From NCBI GenBank assembly GCA_963708325.1, contig OY970203.1:930001-994000 (forward strand): 64,000 nucleotides of DNA. Direction: 5' to 3'. Positions 43,100 to 52,308 of this stretch are shown one piece after another (positions within the stretch are counted from its first letter, which is position 1; each line of letters begins with the position of its first letter). Below the pieces are notes generated by a model. It ran no database searches and was not told where the DNA came from. It was given only the letters and a program-made list of their open reading frames with translations. A program made the position numbers and the translations under genes. Origin of the DNA: G963708325 sp963708325 (lineage in GTDB: Bacteria; Actinomycetota; Thermoleophilia; Solirubrobacterales; 70-9).

Positions 43100-43507
43100 T
43101 CAGTCCATCGTCACTCGGATCAGCTTCGGCTCGATGCCGATGGTGCGGGGTCCCGAGCGCGCATAGGTGTTGAAGCGACGCAACACCGCCTCGTCCATCG
43201 GAAGCACCGCCGCCCGACCGCTTCGCCATCGCCCGCGCAGCTTGAGGCGCACGCGTGGGTTCGCCTCGATGTTGCGAGCGAACGACGCATGGTTGCCGTG
43301 TACGGAGATCAGCCAGGCGGTGTCGCCGTCGACCGGTCCGCGCGCGAGCGGCACCCGCCGGGCCTGCCCGCTGCGGCGACCAACGGTCTCGAGCACCACC
43401 CAGGCCGGCACGATCCCGGCGAGACGGCGCGCCGGCGGGTTGACCACGCGCCAGATCGCCATCGCCGCCGCCCGGCGCCTGTAATCACGCGAAGTCAGCT
43501 CTGCCAT
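43100..43507 (-). CDS. Deazaflavin (F420)-dependent nitroreductase-family protein
   Basis: 135 residues of the split-beta-barrel DUF385/Ddn type: VVLETVGRRSGQARRVPL is the cofactor strand pair, then WLISVHGNHASFARNIEANPRVRL, and a helical end RFNTYARSGPRTIG. Such proteins reduce or bind substrates with F420H2 in actinobacteria. No F420 synthesis gene is in the window. It is a short member, as in the family. Confidence 0.82.
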   Translation of the reverse strand: MAELTSRDYRRRAAAMAIWRVVNPPARRLAGIVPAWVVLETVGRRSGQARRVPLARGPVDGDTAWLISVHGNHASFARNIEANPRVRLKLRGRWRSGRAAVLPMDEAVLRRFNTYARSGPRTIGIEPKLIRVTMD

Positions 43508-43568
43508 TCCGCTCAGGCTCGCAGCGTTGCGCGGGGGCCCCGCCTACGCCGCCACAGGCGCGGCCGCA

Positions 43569-44972
43569 TCACAGGCCCGTCTGCGCGGTCACCGCGCCAC
43601 TTTCCACGGCCACTTTGAGGGCCTGGTAATCGCGATCGTTCTGGTCCGCGTATGTCTCGGCGAAGCCGGTGATCGCCCGGTCGAACGTGTCGCCGCGGCC
43701 CAGGTACGAGGCGATCGCGATCCGGTCGCCCGAGCGGGCGTGGGCGCGGGCAAGAGTCCCCCCGCAGATCTGTCCATAGGTGGTCATCTCGCGGTGATTC
43801 ATGACGTCGACGCGCGCCGAGCCCTTCTGGTCCCACAGCTGCCGCACGTAGAAGTGGCGCCGACGGCCGTCGGGCCCCGTCCCGGTCAGCCAGCCCAGGA
43901 AGATGTCGGATGCCGCCTGCATCAGACGCTGTCCCTCGACCACGCGCTGGCCCTGATGGTCGTAGTCGCACGGCGACGTGAACCGTTCGAGCACGGACGC
44001 CTCGGCCTCCTTGGCCTGAAGGAAGAGGGGATCCTGGCCGTCGCGTCCGATGAACAGAGCGATGAAGGCGCGCGTGCCGACGCTGCCGACGCCGACCACC
44101 TTGCGGGCGGTGTGAACGTGGCGGTACTGGTCGAACAGGTGGCGACGGTCGTCGGCGAGCGTCTTGCGGTAGCCCTGCATCACCCCGCGCACCCGCCTCT
44201 CGGCCTCGTCGACGTTCTCGGGGAACAGCTCCTCGATGGGGACGATCAGGGGCGGGTCGCTGATGATCCGCAGCTCGCCGTCGACCTGGGCGGTCAGCTT
44301 GGAGAAGGCCCGCAGGCTGTCCTTGGTTCGCGCCTTGGCGATGTCGCGCTCGAACTCCGCAAGCTCCTTCTTCTTCGTCGCGCCCTGCCAGTGGTCGTGA
44401 AGCCAGGAGACGTTGAGCCGCTTGTACCAGACGTCCAGATTTCGCTCCTCGGCGAAACGGCGCATCGCCGTCCGGTACTCGCCGGCGGCGGCGAGCACCA
44501 CGGACCGGCGCTGTCCCTCGTCGAACCCGCGACCGCGCCCGGCAACCGCGAAGCTGGCGGCGAGGCGCTTGACGTCCCATTCCCACGGGCCGGGAAGCGT
44601 CTCGTCGAAGTCGTTGATGTCGAACACGAGCTCGCGGTCCGGCGCCGCGAACATCCCGAAGTTCTCCAGGTGGGCGTCGCCGCATAGCTGGACGCTCAGC
44701 CCCGAGCGCGGGGTGCCGGCCAGGTCCGCCGCCATGATCGCCGCCGCCCCGCGGTAGAAGGCAAACGGGGAGACGAGCATCCGCCCGTAGCGGATCGGGA
44801 CCAGCTCGGGCGCCCGCGTGACGGCCTGGCGCTCCAGCAGCTCCACAGGGTCGGCCCTGTCGTCCGCCGGCGCCCACTCGCCGTGGGCGGAGCGGGGCGC
44901 GGCGCGGCGGGCGGCCTTGCCCGCCGCCGCGCGCTCATCGGCGCCGGCGGTGGTGTCCGATGCCGCCGGCAT
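43569..44972 (-). CDS. DUF2252 family protein
   Basis: 467 residues with the kinase-like pattern of DUF2252: RYGRMLVSPFAFYRGAAAIM, GDAHLENFGMFAAPDRELVFDIND near residue 115 and FDETLPGPWEWDVKRLAASF. The H, N and D residues here mimic the catalytic and metal loops of small-molecule kinases. Activity is unknown. The last part, DRAITGFAETYADQNDRDYQ, is typical of the family. It is followed at the 5' side by VOC genes on the same strand. Confidence 0.85.
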   Translation of the reverse strand: MPAASDTTAGADERAAAGKAARRAAPRSAHGEWAPADDRADPVELLERQAVTRAPELVPIRYGRMLVSPFAFYRGAAAIMAADLAGTPRSGLSVQLCGDAHLENFGMFAAPDRELVFDINDFDETLPGPWEWDVKRLAASFAVAGRGRGFDEGQRRSVVLAAAGEYRTAMRRFAEERNLDVWYKRLNVSWLHDHWQGATKKKELAEFERDIAKARTKDSLRAFSKLTAQVDGELRIISDPPLIVPIEELFPENVDEAERRVRGVMQGYRKTLADDRRHLFDQYRHVHTARKVVGVGSVGTRAFIALFIGRDGQDPLFLQAKEAEASVLERFTSPCDYDHQGQRVVEGQRLMQAASDIFLGWLTGTGPDGRRRHFYVRQLWDQKGSARVDVMNHREMTTYGQICGGTLARAHARSGDRIAIASYLGRGDTFDRAITGFAETYADQNDRDYQALKVAVESGAVTAQTGL

Positions 44973-44981
44973 CCGCGGCCG

Positions 44982-45371
44982 TCAGGTGCGGGGCGCGTAG
45001 CGGTTGTGGATGCAGAGCGCGTTTCCGTCCGGATCGGCGAAGAAGGCCATGTGGCAGACGCCGGAATCCATGGTCTCGCCGCGGAAGGAGACGCCGCGCG
45101 ACTCGAGCTCGGCGCGGGCGGCCTCGAAGTCGTCCACGTGCAGGGCGATCGGGTTCGTCGTGTTCGGCCGGAAATCCAGGCCGAGCGCCTCGGCCTCGAG
45201 CAGTTGCAGGGTCAGGCTGCCGGTCTCGAACTCGGCGCCCGGCGCTTTGTCGTAGCGCACCGAGCACGGCAGCCCGAGGACCTCGCCGTAGAAGCGCATC
45301 GCCGACTCGAGGTCCTTCGTCGGCACCATCACGAAGTCGACTCCGCTGACGAGTGATGTCGAGGCGTCCAT
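44982..45371 (-). CDS. VOC (glyoxalase-like) protein
   Basis: 129 residues, two beta-alpha-beta-beta-beta units: DFVMVPTKDLESAMRFYGEVLGLP, then FFADPDGNALCIHNRYAPR. Metal-binding positions of the VOC fold are partly kept. These proteins span dioxygenases, isomerases and resistance factors. It ends 10 bp before the DUF2252 gene. Confidence 0.8.
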   Translation of the reverse strand: MDASTSLVSGVDFVMVPTKDLESAMRFYGEVLGLPCSVRYDKAPGAEFETGSLTLQLLEAEALGLDFRPNTTNPIALHVDDFEAARAELESRGVSFRGETMDSGVCHMAFFADPDGNALCIHNRYAPRT

Positions 45372-45394
45372 CGCTTGGCTCCTTCAGTCGGTGG

Positions 45395-45868
45395 CTACTC
45401 GGGGCGGGCGGCCATCGCCTCGGCGGCGCGCTGCTCCATCTGCTCGGGGGGCACGTCCTCGACGTGCGTCGCCACGTTCCAGCGGTGGCCGAAGGGGTCC
45501 TCGAACTGGCCGCTGCGGTCGCCGTAGAACTGGTCCTCGACCGGCCGCATGGTCTTTGCCCCGGCGGCGACGGCCGCCTCGAAGACGGCGTCGGCGTCCT
45601 CGACGTACACGTGAAGGGTCACCGGCGAGCCGCCGATGCTCTTCGGCCCGCGCACGCCCATCTCGGCGAACTCGTCGGAGAGCATGATCAGCCCGTCTCC
45701 GATCGAAAGCTCGGCGTGGCCGACGCTGCCGCCGGGCCCGTCCAGGCGGCCCCGCAGCTCGGCGCCGAGCACCTCGGTGTAGAAGCCGATCGCGGCGTCG
45801 GCTCCGTCCACGGTCAGATACGGCGTCACCCGCGGGTAGTTGTCGGGGATCGGCTTGACGTCGGCCAT
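45395..45868 (-). CDS. VOC protein, PhnB-like
   Basis: 157 residues from ATG 45868. VTPYLTVDGADAAIGFYTEVLGAEL and FEDPFGHRWNVATHVEDV mark the PhnB-like VOC type; MRPVEDQFYGDRSGQFEDP is the usual central motif. Role unknown. It lies 23 bp upstream of the other VOC gene and is likely co-transcribed. Confidence 0.82.
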   Translation of the reverse strand: MADVKPIPDNYPRVTPYLTVDGADAAIGFYTEVLGAELRGRLDGPGGSVGHAELSIGDGLIMLSDEFAEMGVRGPKSIGGSPVTLHVYVEDADAVFEAAVAAGAKTMRPVEDQFYGDRSGQFEDPFGHRWNVATHVEDVPPEQMEQRAAEAMAARPE

Positions 45869-45966
45869 GCTGTCTCCTCGCGTAGTCGGACTGCTGAACG
45901 GTCTGCCTTCGCACCATACCCCTGCCGGTTCGCCGGGACATCGCGGGCGTGAGAGCATGCGGGCCG

Positions 45967-47043
45967 ATGACCGACTTCCTGGTGCGCCGGGACGATCTGC
46001 GCGACTGCCGCATCGCCGAGTCGGCCGTGCCCGACCTGGAACCGGGCCAAGCGCTGCTCCGGGTGGACAGCTTCGGGCTGACGGCGAACAACGTCACCTA
46101 CGCGGTGATGGGCGAGGCGATGTCCTACTGGGACTTCTTCCCGTCCGAGGACGGCTGGGGGCGCGTGCCGATGTGGGGCTTCGCCGAGGTCGAGCGCAGC
46201 GAGGCGGACGGCATCGATCCCGGCACGAGGGTGTACGGCTACCTGCCGCCCTCGTCGCACCTGGTCGTGCAGCCCGCCGAGACGAACGAACACGGCTTCG
46301 CGGACGGCTCGCCCCACCGCGCGCCGCTTCCTGCCGCCTACCAGCGCTATCTGGCGACAGCGACCGACCCCTTCTACCGCGCCGACACCGAGGAGATGCA
46401 GATGCTTCTGCGCCCCCTCTTCTACACGTCGTTTCTGATCGACGACCAGCTCGACGACGACGGCCTCGTGGGCAGCGGGCCGATCGTGATCTCCAGCGCC
46501 TCCAGCAAGACGGCGATCGGCGCCGCGTTCATGCTCGCCCAGCGCGAGGGCGCGGATCTGGTCGGCCTCACATCGCAGCGCAACGCGGAGTTCGTTGAGG
46601 GTCTGGGGATCTACGGCCGCACGGTCGCCTACGACGCGATCGACTCGCTCGACCGCGGTCCCGCCACCTTCGTGGACGTCGCCGGCGATCGCGACGTCCG
46701 CCAGGCGATCCACGCGCACTACGGCGACGACCTGACCGCCAGCATCGCCGTCGGCGTGTCGCACTGGGAGGAGGCCGTCGGCCCGGGCACGGGCGGGGGC
46801 GATCTCCCCGGCCCGCCGCCGACGTTCTTCTTCGCGCCCGATCGCATCGTCAAGCGGACCGCGGACTGGGGCGGGTTCGGGCTGGAGACCAGGGTCGCGG
46901 ACGCCTGGCATCCGTTCTGCGAGTGGACGGCCGGCTGGCTCCGGGTGATCCGCGGCGAGGGATTCGAGGCGGTCCGCGACGCCTACCTCCAGGTACTCGA
47001 GGGCCGCGTCGGCCCCGACACCGCGCACGTGCTCTCGCTCTAG
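45967..47043 (+). CDS. DUF2855 family protein
   Basis: 358 residues from ATG 45967. The fold is MDR-like (alcohol dehydrogenase/quinone reductase-like): an N-terminal domain with ALLRVDSFGLTANNVTYAVMGE, then a Rossmann-like half with VISSASSKTAIGAAFML. The sequence lacks the zinc ligands of alcohol dehydrogenases. Proteins of this kind are annotated as DUF2855; their reaction is unknown. Divergent from the VOC pair. Confidence 0.85.
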   Translation: MTDFLVRRDDLRDCRIAESAVPDLEPGQALLRVDSFGLTANNVTYAVMGEAMSYWDFFPSEDGWGRVPMWGFAEVERSEADGIDPGTRVYGYLPPSSHLVVQPAETNEHGFADGSPHRAPLPAAYQRYLATATDPFYRADTEEMQMLLRPLFYTSFLIDDQLDDDGLVGSGPIVISSASSKTAIGAAFMLAQREGADLVGLTSQRNAEFVEGLGIYGRTVAYDAIDSLDRGPATFVDVAGDRDVRQAIHAHYGDDLTASIAVGVSHWEEAVGPGTGGGDLPGPPPTFFFAPDRIVKRTADWGGFGLETRVADAWHPFCEWTAGWLRVIRGEGFEAVRDAYLQVLEGRVGPDTAHVLSL

Positions 47044-47071
47044 CCGGAGGTCCCCGCCGGCCCCCGGTCGC

Positions 47072-49171
47072 TCAGGCCGTGGCCATCACCTCGGCGACGG
47101 GCCCGGGCCTTCCGATCCAGTAGCCCTGCAGATAGTCGACGCCCTGGCCGCGAACGAAGTCGGCGATTGCACCGTCCTCGACGAACTCGGCCACCGTCTG
47201 CTTGCCGAGGCCGCGGGCGATCCCCACCACGGCCTCGATCACGAGCTGGTCGGTGCGGCTCGTCAGGCAGCTGCGCACGAACTCGCCGTCGATCTTGAGA
47301 AAGTCGAAGGGCAGGTGCTTGAGGTAGTAGAAGGAGCCGAACCCGGCACCGAAGTCGTCGAGCGCGAAGCGGCAGCCGAGCTCGCCGAGGCGGGTGGCAA
47401 AGCTGCGGGCGCGCTCCAGGTTCGCGACGGCCGCCGTCTCGGTGATCTCGAATACGAGGCCGTCGGGATTGACGCTGCCTTCCGCGACCGCGGTCTCGAT
47501 CAGGTCGAGCAGGGCGGCGTCCCCGATCGAGAGCCCCGAGAGGTTTACCTCGAGTACGGGCTGTTCGCGGGCTTCGCCATTCGAGGCAAGCGCCTCGAGC
47601 GCGCGCGAGACGACCCAGCGGTCAATCTCCTGGACGAGGTCGATCTGCTCGGCGATGTAGAGGAACGTGCCCGGCTGAATCAGGCCACCGTCGTAGTCCC
47701 GGAGGCGGACCAGCAGCTCGTAGCGGCTGACCCGCCCGGAGCGCGCGTCGCGGATCGGCTGCGCGTGCAGAACCAGTTCGTCCTTTGCGAGCGCCTTGCG
47801 GATCCGCTCCGCCCAGGTCAGCTTGCTCTTCGTCCGAGCCTCGCGGTGGGTGGCCGAGGAGAAGACCGCGACGCGGTCGCGACCCGCCTCCTTGGCGTCG
47901 TACATCGCCAGGTCGGCGCTCGCCAGCACCTCCTCGCCCGTTCCGCCGTCGACGCCGAAGAGTGCGATCCCGATGCTGGTCGTGTTGCGATGCGCCAGCT
48001 CGTCGCTCCAGCCGACCGCGTGCTCGCGGATGGCTTCGACCAGCTCGTTGGCCACCTTGAGCGCCTCGTCGGCGCCGGCCCTCGGAAGCAGGACCGCGAA
48101 CTCGTCGCCGCCGAGGCGGGCCAGCGTGTCGGTCGTGCGGAGCCGCCCGCGCAAAAGGCTGCCCACCCTCGCGATCAGCTGATCGCCCGCGTTGTGCCCG
48201 AGGGCGTCGTTGACGTACTTGAAGTGGTCGAGGTCGAGGACGAGCAGCGCGCCCTGGATCCCGTAGCGAGCGACCTCGTCGGCATGGCGCTCGAGCTCCG
48301 CGTCGAGCCGGCGCCGGTTCGGCAGGCCCGTGAGCGGATCGTGATCGGCCAGATGCACGAGCTGCGCCTCGAACCGCTTGCGCTCGGTGACGTCTGAGTT
48401 GAGCTCGATGATCGCCATCGGCTCCCCGCTCTCGTCCCGCTGCAGCGCCTGCCGGCTCGACACCACCAGCTGGGCGCCGTCCTTGCGCGTGTGGCGCAGC
48501 TCTCCCTGCCAGCGCCCTTGCTCGGCCAGGGCGACGTCAATGACGTCGGGCGATTCCGGTCCGACCGTCTCGAGCAGGTCGTGGGTCCTCTGGCCGCGGG
48601 CCTCCTCGGCGCTGTAGCCGTATATCTCCTCCGCCTCGCGGTTCCAGTAGGTGATGCGGCTCTGCGCCGGGTCGCGGACGATGATCGCGTCGTGGGCGAG
48701 GTCCAGCAGCTGGGCCCTCTGGACCACATCGTCGGCGAGCTTTCGCGCCGTCAGGTCCCTGGCGATCGAGGAAATCCCGACGATGTCGCCGTTGTGATCG
48801 CGAAACGGCGAGATCGTGAGCGACACCTGCACCACGCTTCCGTCCTTTCGCACCCGCCGTGTCTCGTAGTGCTCGACGCGCTCTCCCCGAGCGGCTCGCT
48901 CCGTGAGCAGCTTCTCGCCCGCGGCGATCTCGCGCGGGAAGATGATCGAGATCGGCTGGCCGATCGCCTCTTCTGCGCCGTATCCGTAGAGCCGCTCGGC
49001 GCCGCGGTTCCAGTCGACGATCACGCCGTCTGTCGTCTTGGCGACGATCGCATCGTCGGCGTGCGCGACCAGCGACGCGAGGCGCTCGATCTCGTCAGCG
49101 GTGCGCGTGCGCGCGCCATCAACATCCGAGGCCGGGTCCCGGCGGCCTGTCAAGTGGGAAGCCTGATCCAT
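47072..49171 (-). CDS. PAS-PAS-GGDEF-EAL cyclic-di-GMP signalling protein
   Basis: 699 residues. PAS domain 1 spans about 27-145 (GAERLYGYGAEEAIGQPISI) and PAS 2 about 150-265 (EAEEIYGYSAEEARGQ). The diguanylate cyclase domain has an intact GGDEF (RLGGDEFAVLL, near residue 351). The phosphodiesterase domain (about 445-695) has ELLVRL in place of EAL, then LEVNLSG, FEITETAA, LDDFGAGFGS, DFLKIDGEF and QGYWIG, so most metal and base residues are kept. No membrane helix is seen, so it acts in the cytoplasm. It may both make and break c-di-GMP according to its PAS signal. Confidence 0.92.
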   Translation of the reverse strand: MDQASHLTGRRDPASDVDGARTRTADEIERLASLVAHADDAIVAKTTDGVIVDWNRGAERLYGYGAEEAIGQPISIIFPREIAAGEKLLTERAARGERVEHYETRRVRKDGSVVQVSLTISPFRDHNGDIVGISSIARDLTARKLADDVVQRAQLLDLAHDAIIVRDPAQSRITYWNREAEEIYGYSAEEARGQRTHDLLETVGPESPDVIDVALAEQGRWQGELRHTRKDGAQLVVSSRQALQRDESGEPMAIIELNSDVTERKRFEAQLVHLADHDPLTGLPNRRRLDAELERHADEVARYGIQGALLVLDLDHFKYVNDALGHNAGDQLIARVGSLLRGRLRTTDTLARLGGDEFAVLLPRAGADEALKVANELVEAIREHAVGWSDELAHRNTTSIGIALFGVDGGTGEEVLASADLAMYDAKEAGRDRVAVFSSATHREARTKSKLTWAERIRKALAKDELVLHAQPIRDARSGRVSRYELLVRLRDYDGGLIQPGTFLYIAEQIDLVQEIDRWVVSRALEALASNGEAREQPVLEVNLSGLSIGDAALLDLIETAVAEGSVNPDGLVFEITETAAVANLERARSFATRLGELGCRFALDDFGAGFGSFYYLKHLPFDFLKIDGEFVRSCLTSRTDQLVIEAVVGIARGLGKQTVAEFVEDGAIADFVRGQGVDYLQGYWIGRPGPVAEVMATA

Positions 49172-49344
49172 CCTTGGATACGTCCCGACGTCGCAGTGTA
49201 GTCGGGTGGCGGTCGATCAGCCCGCGGCCCCTGCCGCTGACCGCTCAGCGCGGCTGCCGGTTTCCCGCGTGCGCAGCCTCAGCGATCCATGGACGGGATA
49301 GGGTGGGCCATTCGCCCCAGCCCCACCAACCGAGGAGAGACAGC

Positions 49345-49632
49345 ATGAATGCACGCGTCGTCAGGTTCACCGACGTCAAGCCGGAGCGGATCGAGGAGAT
49401 CGCCCGCCAGGTCGAGGAGTCGGACGGCCCGCCGGAAGGGGTCGACTCGACCGGGATGACCCTGCTGGTCGACAAATCGCAGGGAACCGCCATCTTCGTC
49501 GGCTTCTTCGAGAACGAGGAGAAGATGAACGAGGCGAGCGCGGTCTTCGACGCGATGGATCCCTCCGAGACCCCCGGCACGCGCGCATCGGTCGACCTCT
49601 GCGAGGTCAAGATCGAGCGCTCGATGGAGTGA
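49345..49632 (+). CDS. Small ABM-like protein
   Basis: 95 residues from ATG 49345, with GAGGAGAGACAGC before it. MNARVVRFTDVKPERIEEIA, then TGMTLLVDKSQGTAIFVGFFENEEKM and VDLCEVKIERSM form the strand-helix-strand pattern of a ferredoxin-like ABM fold. The TGA at 49630-49632 is in the same frame as the transporter that follows. Confidence 0.65.
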   Translation: MNARVVRFTDVKPERIEEIARQVEESDGPPEGVDSTGMTLLVDKSQGTAIFVGFFENEEKMNEASAVFDAMDPSETPGTRASVDLCEVKIERSME

Positions 49633-50763
49633 AGCTCGCGCGCTAGGGTCGAGCTCGGCTTCGCGCTCTTCGGCGCGGCGACCGCCTGGGGCGCGGGCGA
49701 CATCGGTCCCGCGGCGAAGGCGATCAGCGCCGATCTCGGTGTTTCGCTGGCCTCGATCGGAGTGCTCGGCGGCACCGTCTTCTTCGCCGGGCTCACCGCC
49801 GCCAAGCTCGGCGCGGCCGACTTCACCCGGCGGGTCGGCGCCGGCCGCGCCGCCAGGCTGGCCTGCGTCGCGACGATGGCCGGCAACGTCCTGCTGGCGC
49901 TGAGCCCGATCTACCTCGGCCTCGCGATCGGTCGCGTCCTCGCCGGCATCGGCCTGGGCTTGGCGCTCGTGCTCGGCCCGGTGCTGGCCCGCCAGGCCGG
50001 CGGGGTCCGCCTGGTCGGGGTCTTCGGGGGAGCGGTGATGCTGGGAACGGCGATCGCCCTGGGCGCTGGCAGCGCGATGCGCGCCGCCGGGATCGACTGG
50101 CGCCTCGACTTCGCCCTCGCCGCGCTGGTGGCGCTGCTGGCGCTGTCGCTGCTGCCTGCGACGGGCGCGGCGACGGTCCCCAGCGGCAGCGTGACGGCGA
50201 CGTTCCGCCTTTCCCTGCGCCGGCTGTCAGCCTGGCGACTCGAGCTCCTGTTCACCACCGGCCTCGGCGTCCCCTACGTGCTCGGCGTCTGGCTCGTTCC
50301 CTACCTGACCACGGAGACCGGCCTCAGCGCCGGTGCGGCCGGTGTCGTGGGGGTGGCGCTCTACGCGCTGTGCACGGTGCTGCGGCCTGAGGGGGCGCGG
50401 CTCGACGCGGAGGGGCGCTCGACCACGGCGATCGGCGGGGTGTCGCCGCTCGCCGCCGCCGCCGGGCTCGTCCTGATCGCGGTGTCAGGGGGACTCGCGC
50501 TTTCCCTCGCCGGCGTGGCCCTGGTCGCGGCGGGCGTCGCGATCCCCTACGCGACGATGTACGACGAGGCCGAGGCCCTCTTCCCCGGAGCCCGGATAGC
50601 CGCCGTCGGCATGTTCAGCGTCGGCGGCAACGTTCTTCCGCTGATCGTGATGCCTGCGATCGGCGCCGCGATCAGCGCCGGAAACGGCGAGACGGCCCTG
50701 CTCGCCCTGGCAGCGTTGCCGCTGCTCGCCGGCCTCGCCAACCTGCGCCCGGCCGGAGGCTAG
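49633..50763 (+). CDS. MFS transporter without a clear start codon
   Basis: About 376 residues and 12 helices. Transporter sequence begins right after the preceding TGA and in the same frame: VELGFALFGAATAWGAGDIG forms helix 1, but no ATG, GTG or TTG precedes it. The first usual start, GTG at 49762, would remove helix 1. Later helices contain LGLALVLGPVLARQ and LAAAAGLVLIAVSGG. It may use a non-standard start, depend on readthrough of the TGA, or contain a small error. A CynX/NimT-like carrier is possible; substrate unknown. Confidence 0.65.
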   Translation, partial: SSRARVELGFALFGAATAWGAGDIGPAAKAISADLGVSLASIGVLGGTVFFAGLTAAKLGAADFTRRVGAGRAARLACVATMAGNVLLALSPIYLGLAIGRVLAGIGLGLALVLGPVLARQAGGVRLVGVFGGAVMLGTAIALGAGSAMRAAGIDWRLDFALAALVALLALSLLPATGAATVPSGSVTATFRLSLRRLSAWRLELLFTTGLGVPYVLGVWLVPYLTTETGLSAGAAGVVGVALYALCTVLRPEGARLDAEGRSTTAIGGVSPLAAAAGLVLIAVSGGLALSLAGVALVAAGVAIPYATMYDEAEALFPGARIAAVGMFSVGGNVLPLIVMPAIGAAISAGNGETALLALAALPLLAGLANLRPAGG

Positions 50764-51497
50764 TCCGGGTATTCGTCCTTGCGCCAGGTGCGGGGCTCGG
50801 CCGGTTGGGGCTTCGGCGTCCGGTCGAGCAGGAAGCTGGCGTACGGCGCGACGAATGGGTCGGGCGCCATCACGGTGTAGGTGTGGTAGACGGTGCCGTT
50901 CTCGCGCGCGAAGGCGATCCACCCCGGGCCCTCGCGCAGGCCGTCCTTGAGCTCGGCGCCGACCTGTCCCGACCACTCCTGAAGCCACTCCGGCGGGTTG
51001 TCGATCATCTCCTTGATCTCTGGGATCTGCTGCGCCTGCTCCTCGGTCATCGCCAGCCCGAAGTCGAAGGGGAAGTCGGTCTCGTACGTCGACACGTACG
51101 GGAACTCCCAGCCCATCCGCTGCTTGTAGGCGACCAGCCGATCGATCGGCGCCCGCGAGAAGCAGATCAGGGTCACGTCGCGGTGGTTGATGTGGATCAG
51201 CGCGCCGTCCAGCCCGTCGCCGAGGCTCGTACACCCCGGGCAGGCGCCCAGCGTGTAGTCGGGCCCGTACATGATGTTGTAGGCGAGGAGCTGGGAGCGG
51301 CCGTCGAAGAGCTCGGCGAGGGTCTTCTTGCCGTCCTCGGTGTCGAACTCGTACTCCTTCTCGACCGGGACCCAGGGCAGCTCGAGACGCTTGCTCTTGA
51401 TCTCCTCGTTTCGCTCAGCCTGCTCGGCCTCGAGCTTTGCGAGCTCCGCGCGGGCCGCCTCCCATTCCTCTCGGGTTCCGATCGCATGCTCGGGCAT
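50760..51497 (-). CDS. DUF899-family thioredoxin-like protein (second copy)
   Basis: 245 residues from ATG 51497 (MPEHAIGTREEWEAAR). It shares the DUF899 pattern with the gene at 41409-42131: FDGRSQLLAYNIMYGPDYTLGACPGCTSLGDG with a CPGCT motif, HINHRDVTLICFSRAPI and MGWEFPYVSTYETDF. An extra segment (residues 165-195) distinguishes it. The stop overlaps the transporter's stop on the other strand. The two copies are about 9 kb apart and clearly diverged. Confidence 0.82.
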   Translation of the reverse strand: MPEHAIGTREEWEAARAELAKLEAEQAERNEEIKSKRLELPWVPVEKEYEFDTEDGKKTLAELFDGRSQLLAYNIMYGPDYTLGACPGCTSLGDGLDGALIHINHRDVTLICFSRAPIDRLVAYKQRMGWEFPYVSTYETDFPFDFGLAMTEEQAQQIPEIKEMIDNPPEWLQEWSGQVGAELKDGLREGPGWIAFARENGTVYHTYTVMAPDPFVAPYASFLLDRTPKPQPAEPRTWRKDEYPD

Positions 51498-51640
51498 CTC
51501 GTCGCCTCCTCGGGGCTCGGCCGCTGCCACGCGACCGTATCGATCGTCCGATAGGACGTACCCGGATCGCCTACCCGGATCACCCAAATGCGACCCGCGC
51601 CGATTGCGGAAACTCGTCGAAGCGGGGCGTGCCCGTCCAT

Positions 51641-51705
51641 AGCCCTAACCGGACGGCTTTCGAGCTCCAAGCTGGCTGACCGACTCACAAAGTTGGCCGT
51701 CGGCT
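51641..51705. repeat. Dispersed repeat, copy A
   Basis: A stretch beginning AGCCCTAACCGGACGGCTTT and ending near CGACTCACAA closely matches 61260-61323. It lies in the spacer between the second DUF899 gene and the GYD gene. Around 80% of positions agree over about 60 bases. No protein or known element explains it. Confidence 0.6.
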
Positions 51706-51749
51706 TCGGGAGTCCTGCTGAATCGGCACTACTCGCGGCGCGCGAGCCG

Positions 51750-52076
51750 CTACGCGCCGGGCGCTCGGTACTGGACTTGCTCGGCCTTGCGCAGAGCATC
51801 CATCGTTTCGTCGACGGTCAGGAGGACTGTCGTCTCAAACGAGCTAAGCGCACCGCCGCCGCTAATCGCCAGCGCAACCGCGGCCATGGACACGTTGTCG
51901 GGAGCCTCCCATAGGTTGTAGCCGTCGTGGGTGCCGAAGGCATACCAGAACCCGAGGAGCTTCCCACCGATCGACTCAATGTACGACTGGGCGGCCTGTC
52001 GGCGGTCCTCTGGGTTGCCGATCAGCTTGGCCCAAGTCTCCGGCGTGTAGCTGAACCTCGATAGATAAAGCGGCAT
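51750..52076 (-). CDS. GYD-domain protein
   Basis: 108 residues from ATG 52076 (MPLYLSRFSYTPETWAKLI). The G-Y-D-like core is GFWYAFGTHDGYNLWEAPDN, followed by ALAISGGGALSSFETTVLLTVDE. These small alpha/beta dimers are widespread and of unknown function. Confidence 0.78.
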   Translation of the reverse strand: MPLYLSRFSYTPETWAKLIGNPEDRRQAAQSYIESIGGKLLGFWYAFGTHDGYNLWEAPDNVSMAAVALAISGGGALSSFETTVLLTVDETMDALRKAEQVQYRAPGA

Positions 52077-52264
52077 CGTCCCTCCTCTCGTTCGCCGACC
52101 CGCGCGAGTGGCCGTTGGGCGGCGAAGTATGACCCGCAGGCGAGCAGTCTGGCCGGAGGCCAAGGGCGCCGGAATCACTCCCGCCTTGGCCTGAAAGGAG
52201 CCGCTTCTGGTTCCTCGGGCGTGGCCCAAAAAAGCCCGCAGTTAATGCACCTCCCACTTGCGAA

Positions 52265-52308
52265 TAGCGGGAGCGGGATTCGAACCCGCGACCTGCGGGT
52301 TATGAGCC
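52265..52308 (-). tRNA. tRNA-Met 3' half (anticodon CAT), truncated remnant
   Basis: On the minus strand the sequence runs from GGCTCATAACC (anticodon loop, CAT) through a perfect T arm (GCGGG-TTCGAAT-CCCGC) to TCCCGCTA. The matching 5' half is absent: upstream lies the end of a mazF gene. A tRNA cut at the anticodon loop is typical of att sites left by integrative elements. It cannot be a working tRNA. The toxin stop codon lies in the anticodon loop. Confidence 0.75.

Noticed and set aside
41409..51497. The two DUF899 genes as a recent duplication
   Set aside because: They share family motifs but differ along most of their length, and one has an extra segment, so the duplication, if any, is old.
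10297..52308. The two tRNA-Met-like 3' halves as attL/attR of one 42-kb island
   Set aside because: Their similarity is no more than expected between two tRNA-Met genes; the T arm, variable region and acceptor bases differ, and the sequence between them looks chromosomal.
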